Shown here: piece after piece, positions 15,997-25,202 of the stretch | Numbering within the stretch: the stretch's first letter is position 1 | How the letters are laid out: each line of letters opens with the position of its first letter | Source of the DNA: Enterococcus_C asini_A | Lineage (GTDB): Bacteria; Bacillota; Bacilli; Lactobacillales; Enterococcaceae | Assembly: GCF_031928785.1 (NCBI RefSeq) | Contig: NZ_JARQAL010000002.1 | Reading direction: 5' to 3' (one strand) | Length of the DNA: 64,000 bases | Made by a program: the position numbers and the translations under genes | The notes under the pieces: generated by a model | Database searches by the model: none | What the model saw: the letters and a program-made list of their open reading frames with translations, nothing else | What the model was told of the DNA's origin: nothing

Positions 15997-16971
15997 TTGG
16001 CAGATGAACGTCAGAGAATGCAACTGAAATTAAATGAGTCCGACGATCTTTCCATGTTGTTTGGAGCTCATGATAAACATATTAAATTAATCGAAGAACA
16101 CACCAGTACGATTATTCGCACTCGTGGGGAAGTTTTAGAAATCGAAGGTACAGAAGAAAATGCCGCGTTAGTAACCGGAGTAATTGAGGCTTTACAAGAA
16201 TTGATTCGTCGCGGAATCAATATTAGTGCTCCGGATATTATTTCCGCCTTAAAGATGGCCAAAAATGATCGTCTGGCTTTTTTTGTGGACATGTATGAAG
16301 AAGAAATCGTTAAAGACCGGAATGGCAAAGCGATTCGCGTAAAAAATGCTGGACAAAAACAATATGTGTCCAGTGTTAAAAATCACGATGTGGTCTTTGG
16401 CATTGGCCCAGCTGGTACGGGAAAAACCTTTTTAGCGGTGGTGTTGGCTATCGCAGCGTTAAAAAAAGGCCAAGTACAAAAAATTATCTTAACTCGTCCA
16501 GCGGTGGAAGCCGGAGAAAACCTGGGTTTCTTGCCGGGAGATTTAAAAGAAAAAGTTGATCCTTATTTGCGTCCAGTCTATGATGCGCTGTATCAAATTT
16601 TTGGGACCGATCACACCAATCGCTTAATGGAGCGAGGGGTAATTGAAATTGCCCCATTGGCTTATATGCGCGGGCGGACTTTAGAAGATGCCTTTGTAAT
16701 TTTAGATGAAGCTCAAAACACTACCATTGCTCAAATGAAAATGTTTTTGACTCGCTTAGGTTATAATTCTAAGATGATTGTCAACGGGGACACCAGCCAA
16801 ATTGACTTGCCAAAAGGCAGTATGAGTGGGTTAGTCCATGCGGAACGTACCTTAAAAAATATCAAGCAAATTGGCTTTGTGAACTTTGAAGCCAGTGATG
16901 TGGTGCGGCATCCAGTGGTGGCAGAAATTATCGAAGCCTATGAAAAAGCTAGTTTACGTAATGATGGGTAA
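15997..16971 (+). CDS. phoH: PhoH-like ATPase
   Basis: 324 aa. A P-loop NTPase domain with Walker A GPAGTGKT (137-144) and Walker B VILDEAQN follows an N-terminal KH-like region (about 1-90). It is linked to RNA metabolism through its invariable neighbour ybeY. The start needs care: AGGGGG at 15982-15987 is the only ribosome site, it directly abuts one ATG (15988) and lies inside another (15979), so the TTG at 15997, nine bases downstream, is the best start. First gene of the phoH-pgpH-ybeY-dgkA-era-recO run. An extended -10 (TGGTAGAAT) ends at 15963. Confidence 0.9.
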   Translation: MADERQRMQLKLNESDDLSMLFGAHDKHIKLIEEHTSTIIRTRGEVLEIEGTEENAALVTGVIEALQELIRRGINISAPDIISALKMAKNDRLAFFVDMYEEEIVKDRNGKAIRVKNAGQKQYVSSVKNHDVVFGIGPAGTGKTFLAVVLAIAALKKGQVQKIILTRPAVEAGENLGFLPGDLKEKVDPYLRPVYDALYQIFGTDHTNRLMERGVIEIAPLAYMRGRTLEDAFVILDEAQNTTIAQMKMFLTRLGYNSKMIVNGDTSQIDLPKGSMSGLVHAERTLKNIKQIGFVNFEASDVVRHPVVAEIIEAYEKASLRNDG

Positions 16972-17000
16972 TTTACTCGTCAGATTTTGGAGGTGACATT

Positions 17001-19196
17001 ATGCTTAACCAACCTTTGAGCAAGTTCCGAGGAAAATTAGGTCGCTATTATACGCCCTTTCTCTTTCTGGTCTTTTTTGGGGTAATCTTTGGCATTTTAT
17101 ACCCGAGTGTGCGCCAGCAAAAAGTGGATTATCGAGAAGGGCAAGTGGTGAATGAAAATATTCGTGCCAATAAAACGGTGGAAAATACAGCGGCTACGGA
17201 ACAAAAGCGTAAGTTAGCCGCTGAAGCAGTGACGCCGGAATACACTTTTCAAGAAGACATCGCGACGACCCAAGTAGAGCGGGTGGAGAATTTGTTTACC
17301 ATGGTGGCGACGGTCAACAGCGAGTTAAAAAAAGAATATGAAGACAAACAAAAAGATGAGGCTACCAACATTGCAGCACCTTCTGTGGAAGAACACGTAG
17401 CAGCCTTAAAGAAAAAATTTGAAAAACTGGACGTTTCCGATGTCGATTTTTATCAACAGTTTTCCACGGCTTTTTATCAAAATCTGTTTTCACTTTCCGA
17501 AACGGATTTGACTTCCACGCGTAATAAGAGTCTTGGTTTATTAGAAGAAACCATGGAACAGCATATTAGAGAAAGCAACTTGACAGAGATTAAAGAAGAA
17601 GCTAGTACTCAAGGGGAGAGCTTGGGGGTTAATGAAACGGCTCAGGAAGTAATTTCAGAATTAGTTGCCAATGGAGTTGTGGTCAATGAATTCTTAAATG
17701 AAAAACTGACTGAAGAAAAACGGGACACCGCTCGCTCTGCAGTACAACCGGTAATGATTTATCAAGGAGAAATCATCGTTCGAGAAGGTTCTCAAATTGA
17801 TGCCAGTGCCATTGAAAAGCTGCGATTGTTAGGATTAACCAGCCAAAATGGTTCAATTTTTCCAGTTATGGCTATGATTTTTGCTGTCTTATTACAAATT
17901 TTAGTTCTTTTGTATTTTGGCCGTCAGTTTTCTTCAAAGGATTACCGCCAGGAGTTTTATACTTTTTATTGTTTTATGATGATTGTCAGTGTAGGAATGA
18001 TGATGTTTTTCCAATTGTTCCAAAGCGAGCAGATTCAATACATTCCTTTGTTTTTCCCGGCAGCTTTTGTGCCTTTGGTTTTAAACCTGTTTATGAATCG
18101 ACGAGCGGGAATTTTGTCCGCTTTGTTTCAAGTAGTGGCATCGATTTTTGTCTACTATAATTCCATTGGGACGAACTTGTTAACCACGATTTTAGTGACA
18201 TATTTATTTGCCGGCTTAATGGGAACCATTGTCAAACGACAACGAATTGCTTATCAAGGTTTTCCAGCGGTGATGTGGCTTATCGTCTTTCCTAGCTTGA
18301 TGAATTTTGTTTTAGTAGTTTTCCAAGGGTTAAGCTTTTATGAAAGTAGCACGTGGCTGACCCTAGTGTGTGGGGTTGCGGGAAATCTCTTAGGTTTCTT
18401 GCTGACCATGGGCTTACATCAGTACATTGAACTATTAGTCACCGACGATTCTGCAATCGTCTTAAATGAATTGAGCAACCCAAATCATCCATTGTTAAAG
18501 AAACTTTTGGAAGAAGCACCAGGGACCTATCATCACAGTATGATGGTGGCGAATCTTTCGGCAAATGCAGTGGCCGATATCGGTGGGCGTTCTCTTATGA
18601 CTCGAGTAGCTTGTTACTATCATGACATTGGCAAATTAAAACATGCGAATTTCTTCGTGGAAAACTTGCCTAGTGGCGCGGAAAATCCCCACAATTTTCT
18701 CTTGCCAGAAGATAGCAAACAGATTATCTTTGGTCACGTGACCGATGGAGCAAAAATTTTAGAAGAATACAAGATGCCTCAAATGGTCATCGATATTTGT
18801 AATCAACACCATGGCACTACGTTGATGAAATTCTTTTATGCAAAAGCAAAAGAACGCAATCCTGAAATTGAAGAAGCAGATTTTCGTTATCCGGGTCCGC
18901 GGCCTCAAACGAGAGAAGCAGGGGTGATAAGCATTGCTGATACTTGTGAAGCAGCCGTGAGAGCCATGGATCAGCCCACAAATGACAAAATTCAAAAATT
19001 CGTGCATAATCTAATCATTGACCGAATTATTGATGGGCAATTAGACGATAGCGGATTGACTATGAAAGAAATTCGGATTGTGGAAAAATCCTTAGTAAAC
19101 GGTCTCTGCTCCACTTTCCATTCCCGGATTAAATATCCGAAAATGAAATCTGAAGCGGAGAAGATGAAAGAAGAACAAGAAAGAAGCGAAGCCTAA
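17001..19196 (+). CDS. pgpH: 7TM-HD cyclic-di-AMP phosphodiesterase
   Basis: 731 aa. One N-terminal membrane helix (~18-40), a large extracytoplasmic 7TMR-HDED domain (~45-280), a block of about seven membrane helices (~285-480), then a cytoplasmic HD domain. HD-domain residues are HH at 511-512 (TYHHSMM), HD at 541-542 (YYHDIGKLKH) and later NQHHGT. PgpH proteins degrade c-di-AMP to pApA and so affect potassium and osmotic balance and cell-wall resistance. The stop TAA shares its last base with the ybeY start, so translation is coupled. Confidence 0.92.
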   Translation: MLNQPLSKFRGKLGRYYTPFLFLVFFGVIFGILYPSVRQQKVDYREGQVVNENIRANKTVENTAATEQKRKLAAEAVTPEYTFQEDIATTQVERVENLFTMVATVNSELKKEYEDKQKDEATNIAAPSVEEHVAALKKKFEKLDVSDVDFYQQFSTAFYQNLFSLSETDLTSTRNKSLGLLEETMEQHIRESNLTEIKEEASTQGESLGVNETAQEVISELVANGVVVNEFLNEKLTEEKRDTARSAVQPVMIYQGEIIVREGSQIDASAIEKLRLLGLTSQNGSIFPVMAMIFAVLLQILVLLYFGRQFSSKDYRQEFYTFYCFMMIVSVGMMMFFQLFQSEQIQYIPLFFPAAFVPLVLNLFMNRRAGILSALFQVVASIFVYYNSIGTNLLTTILVTYLFAGLMGTIVKRQRIAYQGFPAVMWLIVFPSLMNFVLVVFQGLSFYESSTWLTLVCGVAGNLLGFLLTMGLHQYIELLVTDDSAIVLNELSNPNHPLLKKLLEEAPGTYHHSMMVANLSANAVADIGGRSLMTRVACYYHDIGKLKHANFFVENLPSGAENPHNFLLPEDSKQIIFGHVTDGAKILEEYKMPQMVIDICNQHHGTTLMKFFYAKAKERNPEIEEADFRYPGPRPQTREAGVISIADTCEAAVRAMDQPTNDKIQKFVHNLIIDRIIDGQLDDSGLTMKEIRIVEKSLVNGLCSTFHSRIKYPKMKSEAEKMKEEQERSEA

Positions 19197-19672
19197 TGGA
19201 TATCACCTTTGTTGATGAAACAAATGGTTTAACTAAAGACAAAATCCGCGACATTGAAGACTTATTGCAATTTGCGGCTAAGCATCTTGAATTAGCAGAA
19301 CCCATTGAAATGTCCGTTACTTTTATGGACAATGCGGCTATTCAAGAAATTAATCGAGACTATCGGGGCAAAGATGCCCCCACTGATGTGATCAGCTTTG
19401 CCTTAGAAGAAACGGGCAAAGGGGAAGTGCCGGTGGTCTTTGAAGCAGGGGACAATCCATTTCCAAGAGAGTTGGGGGATTTGATGATTTCTGTGGAACG
19501 GGCCAAAGAACAAGCAGAAGAATACGGTCATAGTTTTGAACGGGAGCTGGGCTTTTTAGCTTTACATGGTTTCTTACACATTAACGGTTATGATCACATG
19601 ACCCCGGAAGACGAAAAAGAGATGTTCACACTACAAAAGGAAATCCTTGATGCTTATGGACTCAAGAGATAG
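19196..19672 (+). CDS. ybeY: Endoribonuclease YbeY (16S rRNA maturation)
   Basis: 158 aa. The zinc-binding signature HGFLHINGYDH is present near residues 122-132. The family trims the 3' end of 16S rRNA and takes part in late 30S quality control. Translation is coupled to pgpH by a one-base overlap and overlaps dgkA by 23 bases. The position between pgpH and dgkA is conserved in Firmicutes. Confidence 0.95.
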   Translation: MDITFVDETNGLTKDKIRDIEDLLQFAAKHLELAEPIEMSVTFMDNAAIQEINRDYRGKDAPTDVISFALEETGKGEVPVVFEAGDNPFPRELGDLMISVERAKEQAEEYGHSFERELGFLALHGFLHINGYDHMTPEDEKEMFTLQKEILDAYGLKR

Positions 19673-20057
19673 AAATACGAAGAAAAACAAAAACTTTATC
19701 ACTTCCGTGGAATTTGCCTGGACCGGGGTTAAAACCGTTTTTAAAGAAGAACGGAATATGCGCAAACACGCGGTACTTGGCGCATTGGCGGTTTTGACGG
19801 GATTGATTTTTCACTTAAATCAAATGGAGTGGTTGTGGCTTTTATTGGCAGTCTTTCTTGTGTGGCTTGTGGAAATTATCAATACCATCTTTGAAAATGT
19901 GGTAGACATGTTTACCGAATGTCATTTTCACCCCATTGGGAAAAAAATTAAAGATATGGCTGCCGGGGCGGTTTTATTGACTTCCTTATTTGCATTAATT
20001 ATCGCAGCGTTTATTTTCTTGCCGAAGTTCTATCAAATTTTGCAAGGAATCTTATAA
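19650..20057 (+). CDS. dgkA: Diacylglycerol/undecaprenol kinase
   Basis: 135 aa integral membrane kinase with three hydrophobic helices (~45-62, ~64-85, ~108-130). The family motif VEIINTIFENVVDM (glutamates of the active site) is intact, and an N-terminal amphipathic segment (FAWTGVKTVFKEERNMRKH) is typical. In Gram-positives it mainly rephosphorylates undecaprenol for cell-wall synthesis. The start (ATG 19650, AGG nine bases before it) lies inside ybeY. cdd, often found between dgkA and era in this block, is absent here. Confidence 0.9.
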   Translation: MLMDSRDRNTKKNKNFITSVEFAWTGVKTVFKEERNMRKHAVLGALAVLTGLIFHLNQMEWLWLLLAVFLVWLVEIINTIFENVVDMFTECHFHPIGKKIKDMAAGAVLLTSLFALIIAAFIFLPKFYQILQGIL

Positions 20058-20072
20058 GAAAAGAGGAAAAAC

Positions 20073-20972
20073 ATGACAGAGCATAAATCAGGATTTGTGG
20101 CTATTGTAGGGCGTCCCAATGTGGGCAAATCCACTTTATTAAATCGCATTGTGGGACAAAAAATTGCGATTATGAGCGATAAAGCCCAAACCACTAGAAA
20201 TAAAATTCAAGGAGTTTATACTACTCCTGAAGCACAATTGATTTTTATCGACACTCCCGGAATTCATAAACCCCGTCATCGTCTAGGAGACTTTATGGTG
20301 GATGCAGCTTATAGCGCGATTCGGGAAGTGGATGCAGTCTTGTTTATGATTGCAGCGGACCAAAAACGGGGCAAAGGGGACGACTTTATTATTGAACGAC
20401 TAAAAGACACCCAGTCTCCTGTTTATTTAGTAATCAATAAAATCGACAAAGTTCACCCGGATGATTTATTGGCAATTATTGAAGACTATCGCCAGCAGAT
20501 GGATTTTAAAGAAATCATTCCAATTTCTGCTACAGAAGGAAATAACTTTGATACGTTAATGACGACGTTAGTGGATCAAATGCCTGAAGGTCCGCAATAC
20601 TTTCCCGACGATCAAATTACCGATCACCCAGAATACTTTATCGTTTCCGAATTAGTCCGGGAGAAAGTTTTATTGTTAACTCGGGATGAAGTACCTCATT
20701 CTGTGGCAGTAGTAGTAGATTCTATGAAACGCAATGAAAACGATAAAATCCATATTCAAGCTACGATTATTGTGGAACGGGATTCTCAAAAAGGTATCAT
20801 CATCGGCAAAGGGGGCAAGATGTTAAAAGACATCGGAACCAAAGCCCGGCGAGATATTGAAACCTTACTAGGGGACAAAGTGTATTTGGAACTGTGGGTG
20901 AAAGTTCAAAAAGACTGGCGAGACAAACAAACTTATTTGACCGACTACGGGTATAAAAAAGAAGATTATTAA
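20073..20972 (+). CDS. era: GTPase Era
   Basis: 299 aa. The G domain has G1 GRPNVGKST (13-21), switch region with TTRNKIQG, G3 DTPGIH and G4 NKID. A C-terminal KH domain contains GIIIGKGGKMLK. Era binds the 3' end of 16S rRNA and is needed for 30S assembly, working next to YbeY. AAGAGG precedes the ATG. It is part of the phoH-recO operon. Confidence 0.97.
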   Translation: MTEHKSGFVAIVGRPNVGKSTLLNRIVGQKIAIMSDKAQTTRNKIQGVYTTPEAQLIFIDTPGIHKPRHRLGDFMVDAAYSAIREVDAVLFMIAADQKRGKGDDFIIERLKDTQSPVYLVINKIDKVHPDDLLAIIEDYRQQMDFKEIIPISATEGNNFDTLMTTLVDQMPEGPQYFPDDQITDHPEYFIVSELVREKVLLLTRDEVPHSVAVVVDSMKRNENDKIHIQATIIVERDSQKGIIIGKGGKMLKDIGTKARRDIETLLGDKVYLELWVKVQKDWRDKQTYLTDYGYKKEDY

Positions 20973-21023
20973 GTAGGAGCTGGGTAGATGCCCAGCTTCT
21001 CTTTTTCAAGAGGAGGTGTCAAG

Positions 21024-21812
21024 ATGGAATTGGCAGAAACCAAGGGCTTGATTTTATTTTCCCGGGATCATAAGGAGAAGGATAAACTAGTCAAAATTTT
21101 TACGGAAAGTTTTGGCAAACAGATGTTTTTTGTTAAAAATGCCCATCGGAAAAACAATCCCTTAACGCCAGCGTTGATGAATTTCACCGAGGCAGTCTAC
21201 TTTGGTGCGATTCATGAAGAGGGACTGTCTTTTTTAAACGGCGCCAAAGAGGTTCGTCCTTTTCGCAATATCCAGCAAGATATTTTCTTAACTGCTTATG
21301 GAACCTATATGTTAAACCTAGTAGATGTGGCCATTGAAGATCGCGTTTACGATCCAGGGCTTTACGGTTTTACCAAGCAAGCCCTTATGCAACTAGATCA
21401 AGGAAGTGATGGTGAAATCATCACCAATATCTTTGAATTGCAATTGTTGCAACGGTTTGGAGTAACGCCCCAGTTGGACCATTGTAGTATTTGTGGTCAA
21501 ACCCAAGGAATCTTTGATTATTCCTCAAAATACGCCGGCCTTTTATGTCAAAATCACTTTGAAGCGGACATTCATCGCTACCATGCGGATCCAAAGGCCG
21601 TCTACTTTGCCCGGATGTTTCAAAATATTTCCTTTGAACAGATTAATAGTATTCAAGTAAAATCGGCCACGAAAACAGCTTTGCGTCATTTTATCGATCA
21701 ACTCTATGAGGAATATGTGGGCTTGCATTTAAAGAGCAAACGCTTTATCGATCAAATGAATGAATGGTCCGATGTTTTGCAAAAAGATCAGCCTCAGAAT
21801 GAAAATCTTTGA
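21024..21812 (+). CDS. recO: DNA repair protein RecO
   Basis: 262 aa. An N-terminal OB fold (1-~80, ETKGLILFSRDHKEKDKLVKIF) and a C-terminal helical domain with a zinc cysteine pair (HCSICG near 156-161). It loads RecA with RecR in recombinational gap repair. The start is set by AGAGGAGGTG and the conserved MELAETKGLIL; an upstream ATG lies before this ribosome site. A short A/G hairpin (AGCTGGG...CCCAGCT) between era and recO may modulate readthrough. Confidence 0.93.
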   Translation: MELAETKGLILFSRDHKEKDKLVKIFTESFGKQMFFVKNAHRKNNPLTPALMNFTEAVYFGAIHEEGLSFLNGAKEVRPFRNIQQDIFLTAYGTYMLNLVDVAIEDRVYDPGLYGFTKQALMQLDQGSDGEIITNIFELQLLQRFGVTPQLDHCSICGQTQGIFDYSSKYAGLLCQNHFEADIHRYHADPKAVYFARMFQNISFEQINSIQVKSATKTALRHFIDQLYEEYVGLHLKSKRFIDQMNEWSDVLQKDQPQNENL

Positions 21813-21821
21813 AGCTTTTCA

Positions 21822-21851
21822 TTGACAAAACTGCGGGTTTGTCGCTATTAT
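21822..21851 (+). promoter_or_regulatory. Promoter of glyQS
   Basis: TTGACA (21822-21827), 18-bp spacer, TATTAT (21846-21851), just after recO. It leaves a leader of about 250 nt that carries the T-box. Confidence 0.8.
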
Positions 21852-21859
21852 AGAAAGTA

Positions 21860-22072
21860 ATTGAAGAGATGCGTGGAACAAAAGATGAAAATGTACAACA
21901 ATTTAGCGATTCCGGGAGGGTGGAAGCCGGATTTGGGAGCATTTTCGGGGCATTTGGGAGCATCGCACATTAAAAGTTGTCAGAGCAAACATGCTTTGAA
22001 AGTAGAGTGGGACCGCGGTTAATTCGTCTCTACGTTTGTCTATTTGATTAGGCAGACGTGGAGACTTTTTGT
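21860..22072 (+). promoter_or_regulatory. T-box leader of glyQS
   Basis: The region before glyQ contains the T-box core GAGTGGGACCGCGG (22005-22018) followed by a terminator whose arms GTCTCTACGTTTGTC and GGCAGACGTGGAGAC pair, with five T ending at about 22070. The upstream part can form a long stem I; a GGC at 21949-21951 is a candidate glycine specifier, which I could not fold to confirm. Uncharged tRNA-Gly should stabilise the antiterminator and raise glyQS expression. Confidence 0.85.
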
Positions 22073-22111
22073 TTACCGAAAAATCGCCCCAAATTTGAAA
22101 GGAGTACTACC

Positions 22112-23026
22112 ATGACCAAAAAAATGACCGTCCAAAACATCATTCAAACTTTGCAAAAATTCTGGTCAGACAATGGCTGTATGTTAATGCAAGCCTATGA
22201 TACTGAAAAAGGAGCGGGGACTATGAGCCCTTATACCTTCTTGCGGGCAATTGGACCAGAACCTTGGAATGCGGCTTACGTGGAGCCCTCTCGTCGTCCA
22301 GCTGATGGTCGTTATGGAGAAAATCCAAACCGTTTGTACCAACACCATCAATTCCAAGTAGTGATGAAACCTTCTCCAGAAAATATCCAAGAGTTGTATT
22401 TAGAAAGCTTGCAACTGTTAGGGATTGAACCTTTAGAACACGATATTCGTTTTGTAGAAGACAACTGGGAAAATCCTTCCATGGGTTGTGCGGGACTTGG
22501 TTGGGAAGTTTGGTTAGATGGGATGGAAATTACCCAGTTTACGTATTTCCAACAAGTCGGTGGTTTGACTTGTAAACCGGTGACGTCAGAAATTACCTAT
22601 GGTTTGGAGCGCTTAGCTTCGTATATTCAAGAAGTAGAAAGTGTCTTTGATTTAGAATGGGCCGATGGAGTGAAATACGGCGAAATCTTCCGTCAACCGG
22701 AATACGAACATTCGAAATATTCCTTTGAAGTCAGCGACCAAGACTTTTTGCTGTCTAACTTTGATCGTTTTGAAGCCGAAGCAAAACGTTGCATCGACCA
22801 AGATTTAGTCCATCCCGCCTATGATTATATTTTAAAATGCAGCCATACCTTTAATTTACTAGATGCTAGAGGGGCGGTTTCAGTAACCGAACGGGCAGGC
22901 TATCTTGCACGGATTCGCAACATGGCCCGGGCAGTGGCGAAACTCTTTGTGGCTGAACGAGCAAAACTAGGTTATCCACTATTGGACCCAGCAGAAGCAG
23001 CTAAATTATTAGAGGAGGAAAAATAA
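22112..23026 (+). CDS. glyQ: Glycyl-tRNA synthetase, alpha subunit
   Basis: 304 aa, class II synthetase catalytic subunit of the bacterial alpha2beta2 enzyme. The N-terminus MTVQNIIQTLQKFW and the YVEPSRRPADGRYGENPNR motif 2 region are characteristic. The start at 22112 follows AAAGGAG by nine bases; an in-frame ATG 54 bases upstream lies in the T-box terminator T-run. One base separates it from glyS. Confidence 0.97.
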   Translation: MTKKMTVQNIIQTLQKFWSDNGCMLMQAYDTEKGAGTMSPYTFLRAIGPEPWNAAYVEPSRRPADGRYGENPNRLYQHHQFQVVMKPSPENIQELYLESLQLLGIEPLEHDIRFVEDNWENPSMGCAGLGWEVWLDGMEITQFTYFQQVGGLTCKPVTSEITYGLERLASYIQEVESVFDLEWADGVKYGEIFRQPEYEHSKYSFEVSDQDFLLSNFDRFEAEAKRCIDQDLVHPAYDYILKCSHTFNLLDARGAVSVTERAGYLARIRNMARAVAKLFVAERAKLGYPLLDPAEAAKLLEEEK

Positions 23027-23027
23027 G

Positions 23028-25100
23028 ATGGCAAAAGATTTATTATTGGAAATCGGCTTGGAAGAAATGCCCGCTCATGTGGTGACACCAAGTATGAAAC
23101 AGCTAGAAGATAAGGTGACTGCCTTTTTAGATGACAACCGTCTAGGTTTTGCTTCCATCAAAGCTTTCTCCACTCCTCGTCGTTTAGCAGTGGTGGTTTC
23201 AGAAGTTGTGGACCGTCAAGAAGACGTCCAAGAAGAAGTCAAAGGCCCGGCTAAAAAAATCGCTTTAGATGCAGAAGGCAATTGGACCAAAGCAGCCCAA
23301 GGGTTTGTCCGAGGCCAAGGGGTGACCACTGATGCCATTACCTTTAAAGAAGTCAAAGGAGTGGAATACGTCTATGTGACCAAATATATTCCCGGTAAAG
23401 CCGCTGCCGAAGTCTTAACGGGCTTAAGTGACGTGATTACTTCACTGACCTTCCCTGTGACCATGCATTGGAATCGATACGATTTTGAATACATTCGTCC
23501 GATTCATTGGTTGGTAGCTTTATTGGATGAAGAAGTGATTCCTTTGCAAATCTTGGATGTGAAAAGTGATCGTAGCTCTCGCGGTCATCGATTCTTAGGC
23601 AATGATTTGACTTTTGATAATCCGAAAGAATACGAAGAAAAATTAGCCACTGAATTTGTCATTGCGGATCCTTTGAAACGTAAGGAAATGATTACTGCTC
23701 AAATCGCAGAATTAGCGACAAAAGAAAACTTTAAAGTAAATCTCGATGAAGACTTATTAGAAGAAGTCAACAATTTAGTGGAATATCCTACGGCCTTTGT
23801 GGGCAATTTTGAAGACAAATACTTGGCGGTACCAGAGGAAGTCTTGGTTACTTCCATGAAAGAACACCAACGTTACTTTGATGTCCGCAATCAAGAAGGT
23901 TTGTTGTTGCCTCATTTTATTTCCGTGCGTAACGGGAATAATGTGAAGTTAGAAAACGTAGCAAAAGGAAATGAAAAAGTTTTAACGGCTCGCTTAGAGG
24001 ATGCGGAATTCTTCTACAATGAAGACAAAAAACTAAGTATTGATGACTTAGTGGAAAAACTGAAAAATGTTACTTTCCATGAAAAAATTGGGAGCATGTA
24101 TGAAAAAATGCAACGGGTAGCCGTTTCCGCACAAATTATCGGCGAAACGGTGGGCTTAACGGTTGAAGAACTGGAAGATTTAAAACGGGCTTCAGAGATT
24201 TATAAATTTGATCTGGTTACCAATATGGTGGGGGAATTCCCGGAATTACAAGGAATTATGGGTGAAAAATACGCTCTCTTGCAAGGGGAAAAACCAGCTG
24301 TTGCCCAAGCGATTCGGGAACACTATTTGCCGATTTCCAGTGAAGGTGCACTGCCTGAATCAAATATTGGGGCAGTTCTAGCCATTGCCGATAAATTTGA
24401 CAGCTTGCAAACCTTCTTTGCTGCCGGCATGTTACCGTCTGGGTCCAATGATCCTTATGCTTTGCGCCGACAAACATATGGGATTGTGCGCATTATTGAA
24501 TCGAAGAGTTGGTACTTCCCATTGGTTAAATTGCAACAAACCATTGGTAAAAAAATCAATAGCGACCAAGCTCGTTTTGGGATTGAATTAGCCAGTGGTC
24601 AAGAAGAAGTGGGTGACTTCTTCAAAGCCCGTTTGCGCCAACGTCTGCACAGTGAAAATACCCGTCATGATGTGATTGAGGCAGTAGTCAACGCCGAGCA
24701 AGAAGACGTGACAAAAGTCTTTAACGCAGCAAATATTTTAAACCGTCATGTACAAGATGATGATTTCAAATTATCAGTAGAAGCATTGACGCGGGCGATT
24801 AATTTGGCTAAGAAAAACGAAGAAAATACTGGTCATGTAGATCCAAATCTCTTTGAAAATGAAGCAGAGCAAGCCTTGTTTGATGCTGTCGCCGATTTGG
24901 AACAAAAAATTCCTACTCAAACCATGGAAGAAAATTACCAAGGTTTGATGAAATTGCGTCCGGTGATTGAGTCGTACTTTGATGCAACCATGGTTATGGT
25001 AGATGATGAAAAAATCCGCCGCAATCGGTTGAATCAATTGCAAATTATTGCCAAAATGGTTATGGCCTTTGCCAGCCTAGATGAATTGATTACGAAATAA
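23028..25100 (+). CDS. glyS: Glycyl-tRNA synthetase, beta subunit
   Basis: 690 aa, normal length. The N-terminal LLEIGLEEMPA and the RRQTYGIVRII region are standard for GlyS, which carries tRNA recognition and an HD-like and an anticodon-binding DALR-like segment near the C-terminus. A GAGGAGG site overlaps the end of glyQ. Last gene before a shared bidirectional terminator. Confidence 0.97.
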   Translation: MAKDLLLEIGLEEMPAHVVTPSMKQLEDKVTAFLDDNRLGFASIKAFSTPRRLAVVVSEVVDRQEDVQEEVKGPAKKIALDAEGNWTKAAQGFVRGQGVTTDAITFKEVKGVEYVYVTKYIPGKAAAEVLTGLSDVITSLTFPVTMHWNRYDFEYIRPIHWLVALLDEEVIPLQILDVKSDRSSRGHRFLGNDLTFDNPKEYEEKLATEFVIADPLKRKEMITAQIAELATKENFKVNLDEDLLEEVNNLVEYPTAFVGNFEDKYLAVPEEVLVTSMKEHQRYFDVRNQEGLLLPHFISVRNGNNVKLENVAKGNEKVLTARLEDAEFFYNEDKKLSIDDLVEKLKNVTFHEKIGSMYEKMQRVAVSAQIIGETVGLTVEELEDLKRASEIYKFDLVTNMVGEFPELQGIMGEKYALLQGEKPAVAQAIREHYLPISSEGALPESNIGAVLAIADKFDSLQTFFAAGMLPSGSNDPYALRRQTYGIVRIIESKSWYFPLVKLQQTIGKKINSDQARFGIELASGQEEVGDFFKARLRQRLHSENTRHDVIEAVVNAEQEDVTKVFNAANILNRHVQDDDFKLSVEALTRAINLAKKNEENTGHVDPNLFENEAEQALFDAVADLEQKIPTQTMEENYQGLMKLRPVIESYFDATMVMVDDEKIRRNRLNQLQIIAKMVMAFASLDELITK

Positions 25101-25139
25101 AAAAATGGTTCTCCTGAATTTTCAGGAGAGCCATTTTTA
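25101..25139. terminator. Bidirectional terminator between glyS and the AEC carrier gene
   Basis: AAAAATGG-TTCTCCTGAA pairs with TTCAGGAGAGCCATTTTT (one interior mismatch), with A-run and T-run on either side. It serves two convergent genes. Confidence 0.9.
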
Positions 25140-25202
25140 CTTGAGCTTTGTCTTTACAATTCTTTGGATAAGCAGTGGGTGCGGCTTTATAAAATCATTT
25201 TC

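Noticed and set aside
21745..21963. Minus-strand open frame over the recO end and glyQS leader
   Set aside because: It overlaps the glyQS promoter and T-box and has no ribosome site; the structured leader explains the sequence.
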